Of a stretch of 7,185 bases of DNA, positions 5,266-7,185 are shown in pieces. The stretch comes from DATEEG01 sp035525055. Lineage in GTDB: Bacteria; Actinomycetota; Acidimicrobiia; Spongiisociales; ZC4RG35. Positions within the stretch are counted from its first letter, which is position 1, and every line of letters begins with the position of its first letter. The stretch lies in contig DATLEZ010000119.1 in the NCBI GenBank assembly GCA_035525055.1, positions 1 to 7,185 on the forward strand, in the 5' to 3' direction. The notes beneath the pieces are model-generated. The model had not been told where the DNA came from and searched no databases. It saw only the letters and a list, made by a program, of their open reading frames with translations. Position numbers and translations under genes: made by a program.

Positions 5266-6197
5266 CCGATACCCGAACGGGCGACGAACCGCCCTTCGCC
5301 GGTGCCACCGCCAGGGCTGCAACGGCGGTCCTGGGCACGCCTCCGGAGAAGTCGCGGAGGATTTCGGGAAGGCTCCGGCGCGGCGTGAGACAGGTCCTCC
5401 TATCCATTCCCTTGATCCTCCTGATGATCTGGACTCTGGCCCCGTTCCTCGTGACCCTGTCCGTATCGTTCAAGGAGAAAGCCCAGGTATTCGCGGATCC
5501 CGGCTTGATCCCCGACCGTCCGAACCTCGATGCCTACCGGGAAGTTCTGGCGAGCGATAGCTTCACGACATCGTTGGTCAATAGCGTGGTCGTTGGGGCC
5601 GGAACCACACTCCTCACCCTGGCCATCGGGGTCCCGGCTGCGTACGCGTTCGCCCGATTCAGGTTCCGGGGGAGGCATTTGCTCCTCCTCTTCACCCTGC
5701 TTCCCAGACTCGTGCCAAGCCTCGGACTGATGATCCCCATCTACCGCCTCGCCGTCGCTGCCGGGCTCCTCGATAAGCGCCTGACTCTTGTGATTGTCTA
5801 TACCGGCATGCTGCTTCCCCTGGCCGTATGGCTCATGGTTGGCTTCTTCCAGCAGATACCGCGCGAGATCGAGGAAGCAGCCAATGTCGATGGAGCCAGC
5901 CTCTGGGGCCGGATGCGCTACATCGTGGCTCCGCTGGCGGCGCCGGCGATGATCACGATCGGGGTGCTCGCCTTCCGCGAGGCATGGAACGAGTTCACAT
6001 TGGTCCTCGTACTGACGTCGACCCCCGGCAACCGGACCCTGCCCTTCGAGCTGTACCTGATGCAGGGCATCGAGGGGATCGCCAACTTCCCCGGAGAGGC
6101 GGCGTTCACGATTCTGACGATCCTCCCCTTCGTGCTGGTCTACACCCGCGTCGAGCGCTACGTCGTGGCGGGCCTCACCACCGGCTCCTCGAAATAG
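5262..6197 (+). CDS. ABC transporter permease, CUT1 family, MalG/UgpE-like
   Basis: 311 aa inner-membrane permease, the partner of the preceding subunit. A longer-than-usual polar and basic N-terminus (about 43 residues) precedes the first span (about 44-68, ending PFLVTLSVSFK). Later spans lie near 105-130, 138-165, 174-196, 227-250 and 280-297. The EAA loop at about 204-224 (EEAANVDGASLWGRMRYIVAP) is a close match to the family consensus. The C-terminal RYVVAGLTTGSSK is the usual MalG-type ending (RYFxxGLTxGAVK in many relatives), so the gene is full length. Its ATG lies inside the stop region of the upstream gene (ATGA overlap at 5262-5265). No ATP-binding subunit follows directly; a dehydrogenase gene starts 14 bases after the stop. 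Confidence 0.95.
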   Translation: MTDTRTGDEPPFAGATARAATAVLGTPPEKSRRISGRLRRGVRQVLLSIPLILLMIWTLAPFLVTLSVSFKEKAQVFADPGLIPDRPNLDAYREVLASDSFTTSLVNSVVVGAGTTLLTLAIGVPAAYAFARFRFRGRHLLLLFTLLPRLVPSLGLMIPIYRLAVAAGLLDKRLTLVIVYTGMLLPLAVWLMVGFFQQIPREIEEAANVDGASLWGRMRYIVAPLAAPAMITIGVLAFREAWNEFTLVLVLTSTPGNRTLPFELYLMQGIEGIANFPGEAAFTILTILPFVLVYTRVERYVVAGLTTGSSK

Positions 6198-6211
6198 GAC
6201 CTGCCAGAACG

Positions 6212-7162
6212 ATGACCCGGATCGTTGTTTCGGAGTTCCTGGGCGAACCCTTCCTCAAGCTCTTGCGAGAAAGACACGACGTCGAGTACGACCCCGACCT
6301 CTACGGGCAACGGGATAGCCTGTTGGCAGCGGTGGCCGACGCCAGCGCGATTCTGATTCGTAACAGGACCCGGATCGACCACGACTTCATCGCCGCTGCC
6401 CGAGAGCTGGTGGTCGTAGGTCGCCTCGGGGTCGGCCTCGACAACATCGACATGGAGGCTTGTGCCTCCGCCGGAATCCTCGTCAAGCCGGCCACCGGCG
6501 CCAACGCCGTCTCGGTTGCCGAGTACGTCCTCGGAGCGATGCTGACGCTGCTTCGCCCTGTGTTCGGGATGTCCGGATCGATGGTGGCCGGACAGTGGCC
6601 CCGCCAGGGTCATGCCTTCGGCACAGAAGCCTCCGGCAAGACTCTCGGGCTTCTCGGGTTCGGTGCGATAGCCCGTCACGTGGCCCGGAGAGCGGCGGCC
6701 TTCGATATGACGATCATCGCCCATGATCCGTTCATTCCGCCCGACAACCCCCTGTGGCGCCGGGCCGAGCGGGTGTCATTCGACGACCTTTTCCTGCGGG
6801 CGGACGTGCTCAGTGTCCACACCCCGCTCACCGACGACACCCGCAACCTGGTAGGAAACGCGGCCCTCGGCCTGTTGAAGGCGACGGCGGTTCTGATCAA
6901 CACATCGCGAGGTGGAGTTGTCGATGAGGTGGCCCTGGCATCGGCCCTTCGCGGCGGGACAATCGCTGGAGCTGCTCTCGACGTTTTCGCGACCGAGCCG
7001 CTCGGGGCCGAACCGGCGTCCCGTTTCGAGGGCCTCGACAACCTCGTGTTGACGCCCCATCTCGCCGGCAACACCAGAGAGTCGGTCGACCGGGTGGCAG
7101 CGGTCACAGTGGCCAACGTGCTGGAGGCGCTGGCCACCAACCCCCATCGTTTTGGCGCGTGA
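6212..7162 (+). CDS. D-2-hydroxyacid dehydrogenase, SerA/SlcC-like, NAD-type
   Basis: 316 aa full-length D-isomer 2-hydroxyacid dehydrogenase. The substrate-domain motif GRLGVGLDNIDMEAC (70-84) is intact. The dinucleotide motif is GFGAIA (149-154), ending in Ala where Gly is usual. Asp172 (in AHDPF) at the end of strand 2 indicates NAD(H). The catalytic triad is Arg233 (INTSRGG), Glu262 (ATEP) and His283 (TPHLAG). From memory, the whole pattern (ISEF-type N-terminus, YDP, PATGANAxSVAEYV, GFGxIAR, AHDPF) resembles proteins annotated as (S)-sulfolactate dehydrogenase SlcC or as generic hydroxyacid dehydrogenase; that name is often over-transferred, so I give no symbol. ATG 6212 yields a normal N-terminus; the frame is open to 5828, but that part is shadow sequence under the permease. 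It lies 14 bases after the permease stop, so it belongs to the transporter operon and probably oxidises or reduces the imported compound or a product of it. Confidence 0.94.
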   Translation: MTRIVVSEFLGEPFLKLLRERHDVEYDPDLYGQRDSLLAAVADASAILIRNRTRIDHDFIAAARELVVVGRLGVGLDNIDMEACASAGILVKPATGANAVSVAEYVLGAMLTLLRPVFGMSGSMVAGQWPRQGHAFGTEASGKTLGLLGFGAIARHVARRAAAFDMTIIAHDPFIPPDNPLWRRAERVSFDDLFLRADVLSVHTPLTDDTRNLVGNAALGLLKATAVLINTSRGGVVDEVALASALRGGTIAGAALDVFATEPLGAEPASRFEGLDNLVLTPHLAGNTRESVDRVAAVTVANVLEALATNPHRFGA

Positions 7163-7175
7163 GATCGACGACACC

Positions 7176-7182
7176 AGAGGAG
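7176..7182 (+). promoter_or_regulatory. Shine-Dalgarno for a gene starting just beyond the window
   Basis: AGAGGAG lies 14 bases after the dehydrogenase stop and 3 bases before the right edge. With normal spacing, a start codon would fall a few bases past 7185, so the operon very likely continues on the + strand. Confidence 0.55.
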
Positions 7183-7185
7183 CAG

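Noticed and set aside
5828..6211. Upstream extension of the second dehydrogenase frame.
   Set aside because: It overlaps the MalG-like permease in another frame and reads as Arg/Gly/Pro-rich shadow; ATG 6212 gives a normal family N-terminus.
11..7162. Tandem duplication as the origin of the two dehydrogenases.
   Set aside because: They differ in substrate loop, cofactor motif and N-terminal pattern; only family-wide motifs such as INTSRG are shared, so they are distant paralogues and not a recent duplication.

Overview
The window is a high-GC (by eye), densely packed, single-direction (+ strand) catabolic and transport cluster from a bacterium. The lipoprotein signal followed by a Thr/Ala/Gly-rich repeat linker on the solute-binding protein, the G/C-ending codons and the GTG start fit a high-GC actinobacterium. 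An Acidimicrobiia-type lineage is my best guess, but this is inference from style and not from a marker gene.

Layout. (1) 2-919: a D-2-hydroxyacid dehydrogenase cut by the left edge (GyaR/GRHPR-like, probably NADP-preferring). (2) 924-1934: an ACMSD-type metal-dependent amidohydrolase/decarboxylase. (3) 1944-2742: the broken remains of an FMN-dependent alpha-hydroxyacid oxidase, with two single-base frameshifts and a large internal deletion. These three are spaced by 4 and 9 bases and look like one transcription unit that began upstream of the window. (4) 2721-2848: a short regulatory stretch with a plausible sigma70 promoter, a palindrome over its -10/+1 region, a strong 5'-UTR hairpin and a very strong Shine-Dalgarno. 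(5) 2849-4204: a lipoprotein sugar-type (CUT1) solute-binding protein. (6) 4205-4317: an intercistronic gap with a terminator-like hairpin whose loop can pair with downstream sequence. (7) 4318-5265 and 5262-6197: two overlapping ABC permeases, MalF-like then MalG-like. (8) 6212-7162: a second, distinct D-2-hydroxyacid dehydrogenase (NAD-type, resembling the SlcC/SerA-like group). (9) 7163-7185: a ribosome binding site for a further gene just past the right edge.

How it works together. The transporter would bring in a small organic solute. The enzymes around it all belong to families that act on 2-hydroxy/2-oxo acids or decarboxylate or hydrolyse carboxylated compounds. D-2-hydroxyacid dehydrogenases and FMN L-2-hydroxyacid oxidases act on opposite stereochemistries, so the ancestral cluster may have handled both enantiomers of a hydroxyacid; the oxidase arm now looks dead. 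The substrate cannot be read from the sequence. No ABC ATPase gene is present in the window, so it is either downstream or a shared ATPase encoded elsewhere. I saw no tRNA, rRNA, CRISPR array, insertion sequence or phage gene.
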